This document shows positions 8,658-20,932 of a stretch of 64,000 nt of DNA, in pieces. A program made the position numbers and the translations under genes. Source of the DNA: Parascedosporium putredinis (lineage: Eukaryota; Ascomycota; Sordariomycetes; Microascales; Microascaceae); the NCBI GenBank assembly GCA_949357655.1, contig CASHTG010000003.1, positions 1,302,001 through 1,366,000 of the forward strand. Reading direction: 5' to 3'. A model generated the notes under the pieces. That model was not told the origin of the DNA and did no database searches. It saw only the letters and a list, made by a program, of their open reading frames with translations. The stretch's first letter is position 1. Each line of letters begins with the position of its first letter.

Positions 8658-10949
8658 TTAGAGGAGTGTTATCTCACGCTCCGGACTACCATAGTTCTTT
8701 GCCAAAACGTCAGCGAGCCACCGTTGCCTTGTCTTCTGCTCGCCTATAACTCGAAGGAGCCCGACTCTTTCATAACACTCGCCCACTCCCTTTAATTTCC
8801 TAAGAGCTAGGAAGTAGTCTACCCCTTCCTTACCTGCTCTCCTGACCTGACTGTCACAGACATGCAAAAGGAAAACCGTGGTTTGGCTACAGCCAGTTTG
8901 CTGAGGTTTGATCCAGTCGAACAGGCTGAAGATTGACTTGACATCTAGGTTCAGCGTGACCCGGATGGCACCATCCCATAGAGAAGGACCGCAGTCATCG
9001 AACTTGCAATGCCATGGTATAGGTAAGTCGTCTTTAGATATTGTCATATCCGGGCTCTCGAGAATAACATGTTTACCAGCACCTCCCTTTTGAACATCTA
9101 GATCGGTGGCGCACAGTCGTCGCATGGGCAAGCGATACAGGTTAGTCCGTAGCTCAAGGGAGGCAGATTGGAGGCTTCCCATTGCGTTTTTCCCTTTGGG
9201 AGTGCATATAGCTGCGGTAACTTTACCTGCAAAATGTTGTAGTTGCGACGACTCTGCTATCTCGACGAACGATACGCCTTCGGCCACATCTACGCTAGCC
9301 CAAGACCAGGACGGTGCCCGCCACTCGGGCGGTCGTCGTGAGTTGGCTTGGGGATGGATTTCCCATAGGAGGTCCCTTGCAAGAGTATTTCTCCATAGCC
9401 CTGCTAGATAGTCGCCGCCATTATCGATGGAGGAAGAGATGTCCTTCACGCAGCCAGCCAACGCCGGGAGCTTGTCTCCCGGACATGTAAGCTGGAGCTT
9501 CGTGTACTCCGATACCGCCTTGTGCCAGTGAAGCGCGGCTTCCAAATCTTGAAAGCGACCCTGTCCAGGGTTCATCCGGGCGACAATATGTTGCGCGTAC
9601 TCTTGCTTACGCTTCGCCGTGGGATACATCTTCGACGCCTCGACCGCGTGAATTGCCGAATTACCGCCGCATTGGCAAACCTTAGTCTCCCGACATAGCA
9701 ACTGAAGCTCGTGCCTTGTGCAGTACAAAAGCCTCCTAGAAAGCATCCTCTCCTGGTATACCCAAGCGCGGGATAAGAGGGGAGATCTCTCCCAATGTCC
9801 GGCTGGCCATCGCGCACAGTAGAGTGGTCCCTCACGCCTATTACCACACCAAGTTGCTGGCCCGGTCGTAAGACTCGCTGGTGGAAGTCCCCACGCTGAT
9901 TCCTAGAGAAGCAGCCGCCACGAAAATCTTTCGACGCCACCGCTGCAATGGTCACAAGAGCACCTCCATACACCGCTGCCATTCGAGCTGCCTCCGCTTC
10001 CCAGTCATCTTCGCAGTCCTGGATGATGCATAGAGAGTCGATCCACAGATATTCCAAGCCCAATTGTCTAGCTATCTGTACCGCATCCCGAAAGGTCGCC
10101 GGTAGGGAACTGTGAGGGATAAAGTCGAGGTGTCGCGCCAAGTTGGATTTGAGGGTCCGGATTGGCATGGGGTCCTTGCCCCAGCAATGGGATAAGCAAG
10201 CATAAGTTCCCAATTTCCCGGTCGTAAGCGCCAAGCGGAATCCTTCTTTGCCCTCCTTCTCGATGGTTTCAAGTTGTATGAGTCTGGTTGGAAGGGTCAC
10301 GTTGCGCCCCTGTCCGCAGAGTACGTGAGAGTCCTCGCATTGAGAAACATGGTTTCGGGCCCATTCAAAGCATGCATCGGTTGAAGTGTCTCCGCTCAGC
10401 ACTGGGGAAGATCCCATGCCTGCTACAAAAGGGTTCCCGTCTAGAATCGCGCGTCAATGATCAGTAAACTTGCATCCACCCATCGCGCCTTGCGGTCTCT
10501 TTGATTGATCGACTTTGTGTGTAAGACCGACCTATGTTGACGGTAAACAGCTCAATATTGACTGAGATGCCACCGGATGTGTCACGAAGCTCTAAATTGA
10601 AAGCATAACTAGTCCATCGTAGTGTCGTGGTTGTCAAATCAAGGTCCAGACGCGTCTTGAGATATGCCTCGAGGATCTCCAAGATGAAGCCGCATACTCC
10701 GCAACCGGATGTTGCCGATGACGCCAAAGCATCAAAACTAAACTGTTGGCGGTCCACGGCTCCTTTTCCACTGCGAGCACCTGCAGCCCTTTTCAACTCT
10801 GTTATCCGTCTTTTCTTCTCTCGTTGACCCTCCCTTGTGTTGGGACGCGTGCCATGGACTTCTTGCCATTTCTGCCAGGCAGGGCAGTCGAGCAAGCAGT
10901 TTGCGACTCCGAGGTTTTCGAACAGATCAACCCGAGTTGCTGAAAACAT
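8658..10949 (-). CDS. HET-domain protein, one frameshift
   Basis: This is a heterokaryon-incompatibility family protein of about 733 residues, acting in fungal nonself recognition and regulated cell death. Exons are 10949-10532 and 10440-8658, with intron 10531-10441. The start at 10949 (MFSATRVDLFENLG) was chosen because family N-termini begin near such a segment; the frame stays open to 11192. The N-terminal part has the pre-HET Cys-x-x-Cys region (CGVCGFILE). The HET domain shows YACLSHCWG, LGLEYLWIDSLCIIQD, AAVYGGALVTIAA and LLSRAWVYQERMLS. The C-terminus ends with the family's CYERVGLLRV motif. The frame slips at 9791-9796: one base is missing just before WERSPLLSRAW, and restoring it gives a whole number of codons. 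It may be a consensus error or a real null allele; HET genes are often polymorphic. Confidence 0.8.
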
Positions 10950-12143
10950 TGTTCGTGGCAGTACCGAGGTAGAAAAGGGTGTGGATAAAAGTCTCGATCC
11001 TCCCATTCTGGCCAGAAACAAAGAGGGGTTCGTACCAATTTGCCAATAGGATAATAATCCCATTCTTTTTCTATTTTGACTGGGAGGGGCATGCAGCGAA
11101 GTTGGGCAAATAGACGAGGGCTTCCAGCTCCCATGCCCCAGAAAGGCCAAAATAGGCCGGGCCACCGACCGCCAATTGGCAGTTATCACCACACTTGGAC
11201 CATCTCACGGCGGCAATTTTCTGGGTAGCATTTTGCTCGTAGAGCTACGATCATAAAAATCGCGGCAATCCCGTCGTTGCACGCTTTACGTTGTCTCTGC
11301 ACAGCCGACGAGGCAAGAGTCTGGCAATTCGGCCCGGGAATTGCTCCTGGCGTCTCCGTGGAACGGCTGGAAAATCTGGGGGCGATTTTGGGGGCTCTCT
11401 CCTATTTATTCATAAGAATCGTAAAAGTAGCCCAATAGGATAAAGGTTGGGGAGGAGGCAGGGGCCGCAAAGGGGTGAAACCGAGGGCGGTGCAGAAAAC
11501 CAGATCCCACCCGAAATCTCACCTCCGCGCTTCGGTCGCCTCTTTTTCATTCTCCCAGCGAATCTAGTGGTGAGCGGAGGGTTTCGTGGGGCTCGGACGG
11601 CCCCTTCCCCCATTCACGTGGATCAATGTCAGCAACACTAAAAACCAACGTCAGAAAAGGTTCTGATTTGGAGGCTGAGACTTGTGCCTTTGTTTTTCTT
11701 CTCTGCTTCCTCTTCTTTTTTAAGCAACGTGATATCAACCTCGAGCGCGTCGATTGGTCAGGATGGGCTTCAGCCCCTGCATCAGCGTAGCACTCCAGTG
11801 CTTCCTCCCGGTATGGAGCCTCGAACTTGGGCACTCATAGCCTCCTTTTACTTGGGGTCTGAATTATACGCATCTATCATTTGTGGGCCAGGCGCCGTTT
11901 TTTGTGTAAAGTTAATCGGGAATCCCGCGTCAGAGTTGCGATTGTACGTACGAGCGAGAGAGACAAAGCATCGTGAAGCAGAGGTTGGAGTCTTATCCGC
12001 ATCCACATAAATACTTTGGAACTCCCGTTTCTTGTTAGAGCTGGCTACTAGAGACTCAAACCAATTCATTATCTTCCATCGATAACCATCGCCTTTTCTA
12101 ACCTTTAGAGCTTCTGATTTCCTTTTTCCTATATTCTGCAGAA
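10950..12143. other. Intergenic region between divergent genes
   Basis: Upstream region shared by the HET gene (minus) and the secreted orphan gene (plus). Short open frames on both strands have no recognisable features. Pyrimidine-rich stretches near 12080-12140 are typical of fungal sequence around transcription starts. Confidence 0.4.
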
Positions 12144-13683
12144 ATGCGTGCCTACTTCTCAACTCCCCAATTCATGGGACTCCTGCACCTGCTAGCCTCT
12201 GTTCCTAGCATCGGTGCCATCCCCATGCCCCAGGATGTCGTTGTCATCGGGCCAAGCGTGATCCCCGGTTTCACCACGGTAGATGAGATTTGCGGTGCAA
12301 CTTATGACGACCCTTTCCTGACCTGGGTCCGCTCCGGAGCGGCTCGTTTCCTTGGCAAATTCATCAAGGAGAACGGTGCCAACAACTGGGCCAACAAGAT
12401 TGACCAGCAGACCACGAATGGCGGCAGTCAAGGCACGTCCAACCTCGCTTGCACCGATCTGCTCACCGGAAACTGTGCTTTCCCTCATGTGCAATGTCGC
12501 TTCTATACCCCTCCCGAGCTGTTCCACATCAGGAACGCCATGGCCAACGCCCACGCCATGATGACCGGCCTCCACGAGGGATTGCAGAATACAGCCATCG
12601 TCGAGAGCTTGAGCATCGATCAGATCGCAAATGACTTTGGGCCTCCGAGTGCTTCTAACCCGGCGGGTCTCCTCAACGCCGCCTTCACGATTGCTGCCGG
12701 CGCTGCCGCTCTCGACGCTTTGATCGCGGGTCCGCTGACCATAATTGCCGGTGTTTTCGGCATCTTGGCCAGCAGTGGGGTAGTCCCGGCGACGACCCTT
12801 CGCTCGCTGTCAAAGAGCAACTCGCAACCACCTTCACTGCTGCCGATAACCAGCTTAAGAACTTGGCCAGTGCTGTGTTTGGAGGTGTGAACACAGACAT
12901 CATCCCTAACCCAGAGGGTGACGCGGATCCTATCAGCGCCTTCTTCTCCGGAGGCAAATATCTCTTCAAGGTCACCGCAGAGGGTAGCATCGACACTGTT
13001 GTGAGCAACACAATGAGTATCGCTCAAAAGTATATCGTATGTTGGCCCTGATCTTCTACCAGTTAGGTCCTTGTGGCTCTGGCCAAACACATACTAACTG
13101 AGATGGTGTAGCGACAACGGCTAGTCAACTCCGCCCTCAAGGCCAATAATTACTACATCTTTGTCGACGTACGTGCATACACAGCTATTCATAATACGTC
13201 TGGAGCTAGAACTAACTAACTTGTCAATAGACCGATATCACCGATGGCAACAGGTGCGCGTCGGTCCAGGGAGCTGGCTCTCGCTTCATCAACAACCAGT
13301 GTTTCCAGATTCATCACTTTGACCGCCCCGACGTGTTTACCGCTGGAGAGTCTTCGCCCATTGAGCGTGAGAAAGTCCTCAAGCTCGATGACGGCTCTTC
13401 CAAGTACAACTTCGTTATGGAAGAGTTCTACGCCAATGCGAATGACTGCGCCGACAGGCACCCCAACTTCGACGGCTCATTCAGCGGATCCGTCCCTGTC
13501 GTGGGCAATGCCGGCACGCCGTACCCAGAGTGCTTCTTCGATTTGCCCGTTATCAAGTCCTCCAAGTCACCCTGCTCCTTCGGTGACAAGTCGAAGCTTC
13601 CGGAGAACCTTGGAATCACGGACTCCAGGTGCAGTCGTATTGACCGCTGCTTGGGAAACCCCGGCTTCTGTATTCCGAACTAA
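12144..13683 (+). CDS. Secreted protein of unknown function, one frameshift
   Basis: I do not recognise the family. Exons are 12144-13036, 13112-13168 and 13231-13683; the introns have ACTAAC branch sites (13037-13111, 13169-13230). The product of about 467 residues starts MRAYFSTPQFMGLLHLLASV, a signal peptide. A predicted helical, Ala/Gly-rich segment (NAAFTIAAGAAALDALIAGP, about residues 185-215) could be a membrane-interacting or buried hairpin. The C-terminal third has regularly spaced cysteines, including PECFFDLP, SPCSFGDK, RCSRIDRCLGNPGFCIPN, suggesting disulfides. The frame changes at 12785-12787: adding one base in the CCC run turns VVPATT into VVPGDDPSLAVKEQ and joins the two long frames, giving a whole number of codons. 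The layout suggests an extracellular or cell-surface protein. Confidence 0.65.
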
Positions 13684-16600
13684 AATAAGATGACCCAATA
13701 CCCGCGATCTGTTGTGCAAACTATCAGCAGATCGCAAAACTTCCCTATCAGTAGATTTCATAGTTAGATTCATCCATGCAGGCAGGATGACTGGTTTTGC
13801 TTTCAATAGACCGTGCCTTTTTTCTTTCAATCATTTTGCCTCTACCTCCTTGAACGTCATTTCCAAACATCCCACAGTATACTTATCGATATGTGAATCT
13901 TCTCAAAGTCTCCCTGTACACCGGAGATATCTAGTTGCAACCTCGGAGTGGGAACAAATATGGAGTGAGTTCTAGCGTCCATGCTACCATCACCCACCTT
14001 TGACCAAAGATGGTTGTTACTAGCAATAAAAGTGACTGAGAGAACAGCTGCGACTCGTTTGTAGTGTTGAGACGATAAGTGTTTAATTTATCTGGACATC
14101 ACTAGACAAAAAGTAGTACGCTATGTATCCATTATTGTTGGCGTGTGTCCTCGATCATGTGCCACGTACATCGTAGAGCGAGGGAAAGACGCGGTCGAGG
14201 TATCGGCGATTTATCTCTAAACACTCGTGCCACCAATGAAGGTTAAGTGTCTCCGCTTTCTCCTCAATCCGACTGAAACCGAAGGTGTTGTGTGAAAGTC
14301 AGGCGGCGCTTCCGACAAAGGCATCATTGGAATCACAAGGTATAGCGGGAACAGGAAGATGACAGAGGCTGGAGACACCATCCTGTGTACCGCTTCGTCG
14401 ATGCTGCGAGGACTTTAAATTCACTGCTTGCCTAAGGGAGAAAACGGGAATGGGTCTTGGTCTTTAAAAATCTAAGATTGGACGGATGATATAAAGGTTT
14501 GACGTGAACTGCGTATCTGGATAGGAAACGTATAGCCGATGGCTAGATCACCAAAACAGGATGACCAAAAGCCTATTCCAGCCAGGCTCTAGAAGTGCGG
14601 CTTGCATCAATAACGCAGACTTCCAATCCGATATACTGGCCCACGGCGAAAGCTGGGTACTTTTCTTTTCTTTTTATCATGTAAACGAGGACAGGAGATG
14701 GAATGGCATTTGGATACGCGAGCAACCTAGGCTTGACAATGCAGTTGACCCTGCGTTCGATATTACATGGCGGAGAAGCACGACGAAACCAAGGAGAATT
14801 AGGGAGCATAAGGCTTAAGCTAAGCTGTCGAGAGTCTCTGGGACCTTGAAGCCAACAGGAACAGTTGATCTCCAGGATAGATAGGTAGCCATGCCACGCC
14901 CGCTTTCTTCACGGGGGTTTCTCGAAAATACGGTAAGAAATTACGACAATGTCTATGCAAACTAAGATGGGCGTTTCGAGCCGTACAAGAAGCTCTTTAG
15001 GTCCCAGGCTAAGACTGACTTGGATGAGATCATAAGCTGGAACAAGCGCGGCCTCTGTCTGAAGCACTTCACACACCTAGCACCGAATAGTCCGAGATCA
15101 GGCAACGAAAGATTTCTCACTGCCAGGTCATTAAGCTGCGCAGTACCAGTCCTATCCAGTGACCATGTATTAGATGGAGGCAACCTGGTGGCTTATACTC
15201 TTGTCGTCGAGTGTCAGATTAACGGATCATGGGCTCTGCTGGCCAGTGAAAAGGGCTTGTCAACCCAGGCCTACCGCGCCGTTAGGGCTGAACCCGTTCG
15301 GCTGAGCAAGTACGAAGTTTGGCTCTGGAAAGAGAGAGCAACATGGAAGGTTTATATAGACATTCGAGTGCCTTCTGATTCAGGACGGTATGGCAGCTCC
15401 CAATCCCAAAGATATTGCTGACCCGGTTTTGAACAACGGCGACGGACTTCGGGCTCGCAGCCTCGAGCTGGACACGCTGCTTCGGGTGATGGATCCTTTC
15501 CTCGAAGCTTAGTAGAGACTATGCTGTTTACATTTGTGGTATCGCAAGCGCATAAGACTAGGGAAGCGATCGGATTCGTTAGTAAGGAAGCGGAATACGC
15601 TCAAGGGGGGATGGAGACCAGGACTATGCTATTTAGTATGTTCATAGCTACCCTATCGTCTTCGCTGTCGTAGGTTAAGAGGCCGGCCGTAGCGAAGGGA
15701 TGGATATTGGTGGAGATCGTCGAGACAATCGCGGTAAACAAATTTTCAGGGGATGAGGCATCGACGGTGATGGAACATGCAGATGGCTGATGGTCTCCCA
15801 TGCTGCGAGCGCTTGCTTACTATTTCGGGGATGCCGAGGGGACAAAATGTGGGCGGTACTGATGATATCTAGGCTATTCCGGGGCCAACTGGGCCTGCGG
15901 AGTTGAGCGTATGTATATTACCGGAGGTACCCACAAAGACATGTCACCAGCATCTAGCATGTGCGCAAGAGAAGACGAAGCACAACGATGACTACGTACG
16001 TTTATACTAAGCTGAGCATTCGTCAAGGTTACCAGGAGTTTCTCTGATAGTCCATATCAAGGTGCGTAGGAATCAGGACTGACATATTTTCGGTTCCCAT
16101 CTCTCTCACTCTCTCCCACAAAATGGGGAAGGAAAAGGAAATACGACATGACCAATGCCTTGATTATCTTGCCGAACTAAAGCCTCTAGACCACTGGCTT
16201 TTACACCTACTGTGGACACCCAGCGAGTTTGAGACAGTCAACCGCTGCTTTCGAGCGATTTTCAAACCAGTCCGACCAGGGATGAAGACATGAGCAGCGT
16301 AATCAAATGTGTATTAGAGAAAAGCACTCAACTGGGTATTAATGGCGCCTCCAGCCGTGACAAGTATGTTGTACCTGATATTTGGCAATTTCCAATCCAT
16401 GACCATGGATCACGACACCCTTCGCCATGCACTCTGACAGAATTTGTGCATGCGGATATGACGGCTTCCCTCGTCGTCAACTCGTCCTTATCAGCAGCAC
16501 CAAACATTCTAGGTGGATATAATCTCAGTCTTGGCGTAATGGGAGGTTTGGAGCAATCCTCAGAAACGCTCTGTAAATCTCCAGCCATGTATGCGTGCGC

Positions 16601-19600
16601 ATACTGTTCCAAGTGTGCGACTTTGAAAGCTGTCAAGCCTCGAGCCGACCGTTTTGAGTGGCTTGGGCGAGCTGTTTCGATGGATGCACGTTTGTCCCAA
16701 AACGTGACTGGCATGAAATTGGTGAACATCCTTCGAACCAGGAAGCCCCGACTAATAGTCTAGCACGAAATCCTAGTCCCGAATCCTTCGTATTAGGAGA
16801 GGCGGCGTTAACTCCGCATTCCTCCGCCTCCGAAGGCTCGTCATCCGCAAAGGTGCTGCTTTGCCTAATAATGAATGACGCTGGGTACAGATTGCCAAGG
16901 GAGCAAGCCACCCTGATTTTTTCGAGTGCGGTGGCTGGCGCCGAATATCAAACCTTCTCCATGAGGGACAAGCGCACCTATGAAGACCGGCAATGTCAAG
17001 TTTTATATCTCTTGGCGGTGGGGATAGAACAGAAACCTCCCCTCTACCACAGTAACGGCCCGTTTTTACCAAGACAGCCCAGGCTACAGTGAAAGCCATC
17101 TTATTCCTTTAGCGATGCCGCAGAGAAGACATCTATTCATAATCTCCCCGATGCTCTGGAGGTTTCCAGCGCCATGGGTTCGGCTCGCGTTGGGGGCTGT
17201 TGGTTGCCATGGGCTGATGACGCGCGGAGTTAGGAAATTTTGACAGGCTTGAGACTGTACACGTAACAAGTGATCCTTTCATTCTCATTCCCCACCTCCC
17301 TTGCATTTCCCGATGGTGGTGTCAAGCATGCCAAATCCTTGGAAATCTGGAGGGAATGAAGAAAAGAAGGCCAGAGTGATAGCGTTACATTGCCATTACG
17401 CGTGCCGGAGCTGTCGGTGTTGCCCTGGCGGAGGATTCAATCACCGGTTCTTAGCACGGATAGAATATGCACCTTCGTTCTGTCTGGACGAACGTTACAT
17501 CCATTGGGTTTTAGTTTCATAGTTGATAGTCTTGCTCGATTTTCTCGTTCTTTCGCCACCAACTTGATATTTTCTCTCCCATTCCTCCTTTTTCGCACAT
17601 GTTTAGTACTTGAAGAGAACACTCTTTTTCTTTTCTTCACCTTGCATCTCAAAATGGTTAGCAATTGTGATATCCTAACCCAACCCGATGCCTAAATAGT
17701 GGGACATGGGGTTTGTTCAGACTGACATGGGCCAGCCAGCGGCGGGAGACACGGCTGGCCCAGGGCTATCGGGGAGGTGTTCTTGTGGGGAACATGGGGG
17801 TTTGCGACCAGGGTCGCGGCTCAACATGAAATCGATGTGGGGATTCGACAGATCCTTCCAAGGGTCAAAAGTTTGATTAAATGAGATCGACCGAGATTCT
17901 CCTTTCGGAGTGTCTGTATACAGACACGGTTACGTACCTTCCTCTTCCGGCTCCGTCCGAATTGCGAAACCTTAAAGACAGAGTGGAAAAGATAGGCAAC
18001 CGGAGAGGTTGTTCGGCCCCAAGCTCCGGGATCAGCACTTCAGTATCCTAAACCGAGAGAGCAAATTCGTTCACGATGCAATTCGGAGCAGGCGACGCCA
18101 TGGGTCTTGGGAACCGATACCCCGGAGAGTAGGTTCCGGCGGGCGTCAAAAAGTGATTAAGGGTTCCCCCTCCCCTTCCCTTCGCCAAGGGGAAGAAGAG
18201 AAGAGAAAAGGAACAAGAAAAGCAATGAAGGAAATCGGCTACCCTAAAAGCGTCAGGTGGCTTGCGCTTCTGATCGGCTAACGGCTCTCTGGCTGTTGTG
18301 TCGCGGCATGCGAGAAAAAACCTCCGGCGGAGACCACGAAGGATCGTCCAATACGACACTTCGAAGCATTGATGGCCTGATTTTTTCTTTTATTATTTTT
18401 CTTTTTCTTTCCCCCAGTTTCCCATCCAAGGCACCGGACCGGAAATTTTAGGTGACGGCTTTGCATTGTTTATCAAGCTGCTGCAAGTAGTCAACAATCT
18501 CCAGTCCCTTGTGGCGCCAGGTTCCTGGAAAATGAAAACCCGAGAATAGGGGCGGGACTGCTATTCCTCCGCATGATTACAGCACATTGACCAGCGTCGA
18601 TTTCTCGCGGGCCCTGTCTGCTGGTATTATCGTCACGCCCGCCCGACAGGCATGGGCGCGGTGGGGGACTAGTGGGGACAAAGAGAGTAAAGAGGGATTG
18701 GTTTTCAAAACTGTCGTAATGCAGCGAATGGGACGCATCTAGCACTTGGGTTTGACGTTATTTGATTTTTGGTCTCTGCTTTCTGAGCCCCGCCAAAACT
18801 CGCCGCCGTGGTTTTAGCACTTGCGATCAGCAGTCTGAAGGCGTCGGGGATAGCAGCTTATCCGCGTAGCAGTCTCGCGAGATTCTTCGAATGGGGTTTA
18901 CCGTCGACCTTCCTTCGCGCAGCCACAGCAAAGACTCTCCTGCCAAAAGCGGGAATGTGAGTGCCGGTCAAGGGCTCAGCGCGGGAGCGAGAGCGGGAAA
19001 GCGCAACAAGCAAAGGCAAAGGTCGGAGGGGAGGCCAGAGCAGGACAGGGCAGGAGAGCTGCCTCCGCTAGTGTGGAAAAGACTAGTGCAATTTGCAAAA
19101 ATAAAATAAAAAGACGGAAGACTGTTCGCGCCGGGAAGTGGACCCGGTTACGGGTTACGTTACCAGGCTGGGGCTGGCCACCAATGGGCTACGCTCGCCG
19201 GCCAAAGCTTGGGTTAATCCAGTCTAGTCCGAGCCCTCGCGGATGCTGACTCGAGTCCCGACGCCAGCCTACGCCCATCCTTCGACACTTCTAGCGTCGG
19301 GTCTTCGCCTGCTCCAGAGGGGCCTCCGAAATTAAGAATTAAGGCTGGCTTTGGCTTTGCCCTGGAGTCCGAATTAGAACGATCTAATTTTTCACTTCCG
19401 GCGTAATACCTCAACGCTCCCCATCCTCTCTCCACATGTCCACCAAGGTTAACGATGTTGGGGCAAGCAGAGCTCATCCGCCTCCAGCGCACGTCCCTAG
19501 TTCTAGACTGGCAGTTGATCAACGGCAGATTGGAAATATCCGATGAGTAGTGTAATCATGGAAGCATATAGGAAGATGCCAGGGAAAAGAAGTGCAGTGG

Positions 19601-20932
19601 ATGGGACTACTGAGGGTGTACTAGTATTGCCCGGGGAGGGGCCGAGATACAACATTGAAGTTGAAGTGGTCCAAGGCCCTTCCATTGAAGACCCCTTCTC
19701 TTATTTCTGTGGTTTCGATTACCAGGGTCAGAAACCCTTCAGACCTGCAAACCTGGAAAAGCGGCATGCAACACAGCTCGTGCCTGTCCGGTGGGTGGCG
19801 ACGGCCACATGTCTGGCCTCCAGCCACAGGTTACCCAAAGCATATTGACTCGCATCTGGAGGATTCCGGGGACTGGGGATTGGAGGCAGAAAGGGGCAGG
19901 AGGGAGTATCAGCCAGGCGCGCCCCAGGGAAGAGGACGGAAGAATGGCCGGGGGACAAGGAGCCTAATTCTTCAAGAGGCAGTTTTTCGTTACGATCAGC
20001 ATAATAGTTTTCCTTTTTCAAGCAAATGGCTGTGGCTGCAAAGAATCATCGAACCAAGAGACCGCACTTGGAAGGATGGGTGTTCCGCTGGATCGGGGAG
20101 ATCGCTCGCATTTTCTTTTCTCTCTGTCTTTCTTGCTAGCCTTCCCCTGCACGTCCTGCTTCCTCCATGCAGGGGAGGGCGACATTACCATCATGGAAGC
20201 CACTTATTGCCGCCCCGAATCCTTCCATTTGACTGGTACCTGGTGCATGGTCAGTACCCTACCCACTACGTCCCCAGCGACAACCAAGTGACTGTGTCTC
20301 TCTCTTTTTTGCCCTTTCTTTCCCTTCGTTCTCACCCCGCGTGCCTCGTCAACGTCCTTGTGGCTGATTTCCTAGCGGCATCATTCTCGGTGAACTTGTG
20401 TCAACAGGAGAGAGAGAGCCAAAGGGATAAGACCAGGCTAGAAGATCACAAAAGTCCTCCCTGCGCGACCCCTGATCTATGGTTCTATCCCGCACCCTCG
20501 CCATTCCCACCGGGCCATGATAGACATCCTTTAAGCATCAGAATCCCTGGACCCCTTTCTCTCTCTTTCTGTCCCCTCTATGGAAGGGAAGGTAGCATCA
20601 TTCCTCCTTGCCTCCTCTCCCTGGCCCCATCCCCTTTTTGCTTGTTACTCTGTTTTATTTCTTTTTCTTTCTAGCCCTTGTCCCTTGTCATCGAGTTGGT
20701 AAGTTCGACTCCATATAATATTCGGGGGACCAGGTAGATCACCGACGATCGATTTCTCTTTTCTTCTCGCGAGCCAGGCTGACCGGTCATCTTCCCGGTG
20801 ATCTTCACTTGACACCTTGCTTCCCCACCAACAACCCTCGCGAGTTGTCATCTGCTCATCTTTCCTTCTTCGTCGGTTGCCCGTGTCTTTCGTTAAAACC
20901 CCCGGCTCCAGTCTGCTGGAACTGCCATTACG
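13684..20932. other. Gene-poor region, 7.2 kb
   Basis: No gene could be supported. The longest frames (133 codons at 15020, 157 at 16290, 339 at 19655) lack family motifs and plausible introns. The stretch from about 20080 to 20900 is rich in pyrimidine runs on the plus strand, as often seen in long upstream leaders, and precedes the rhodopsin-domain gene. A perfect 18-bp palindrome lies at 17910-17927. Confidence 0.4.
17910..17927. repeat. Perfect 18-bp palindrome
   Basis: GTGTCTGTATACAGACAC is its own reverse complement over all 18 bases and does not extend further. It has the form of a binding site for a dimeric regulator, but no nearby gene is assigned. Confidence 0.5.

Noticed and set aside
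16290..16763. 157-codon frame opposed by a 133-codon frame
   Set aside because: Neither shows recognisable features and neither links to flanking exons.
19655..20674. 339-codon plus-strand frame
   Set aside because: It lies in a pyrimidine-rich stretch where stop codons are rare by composition; no domain, signal peptide or supporting introns.
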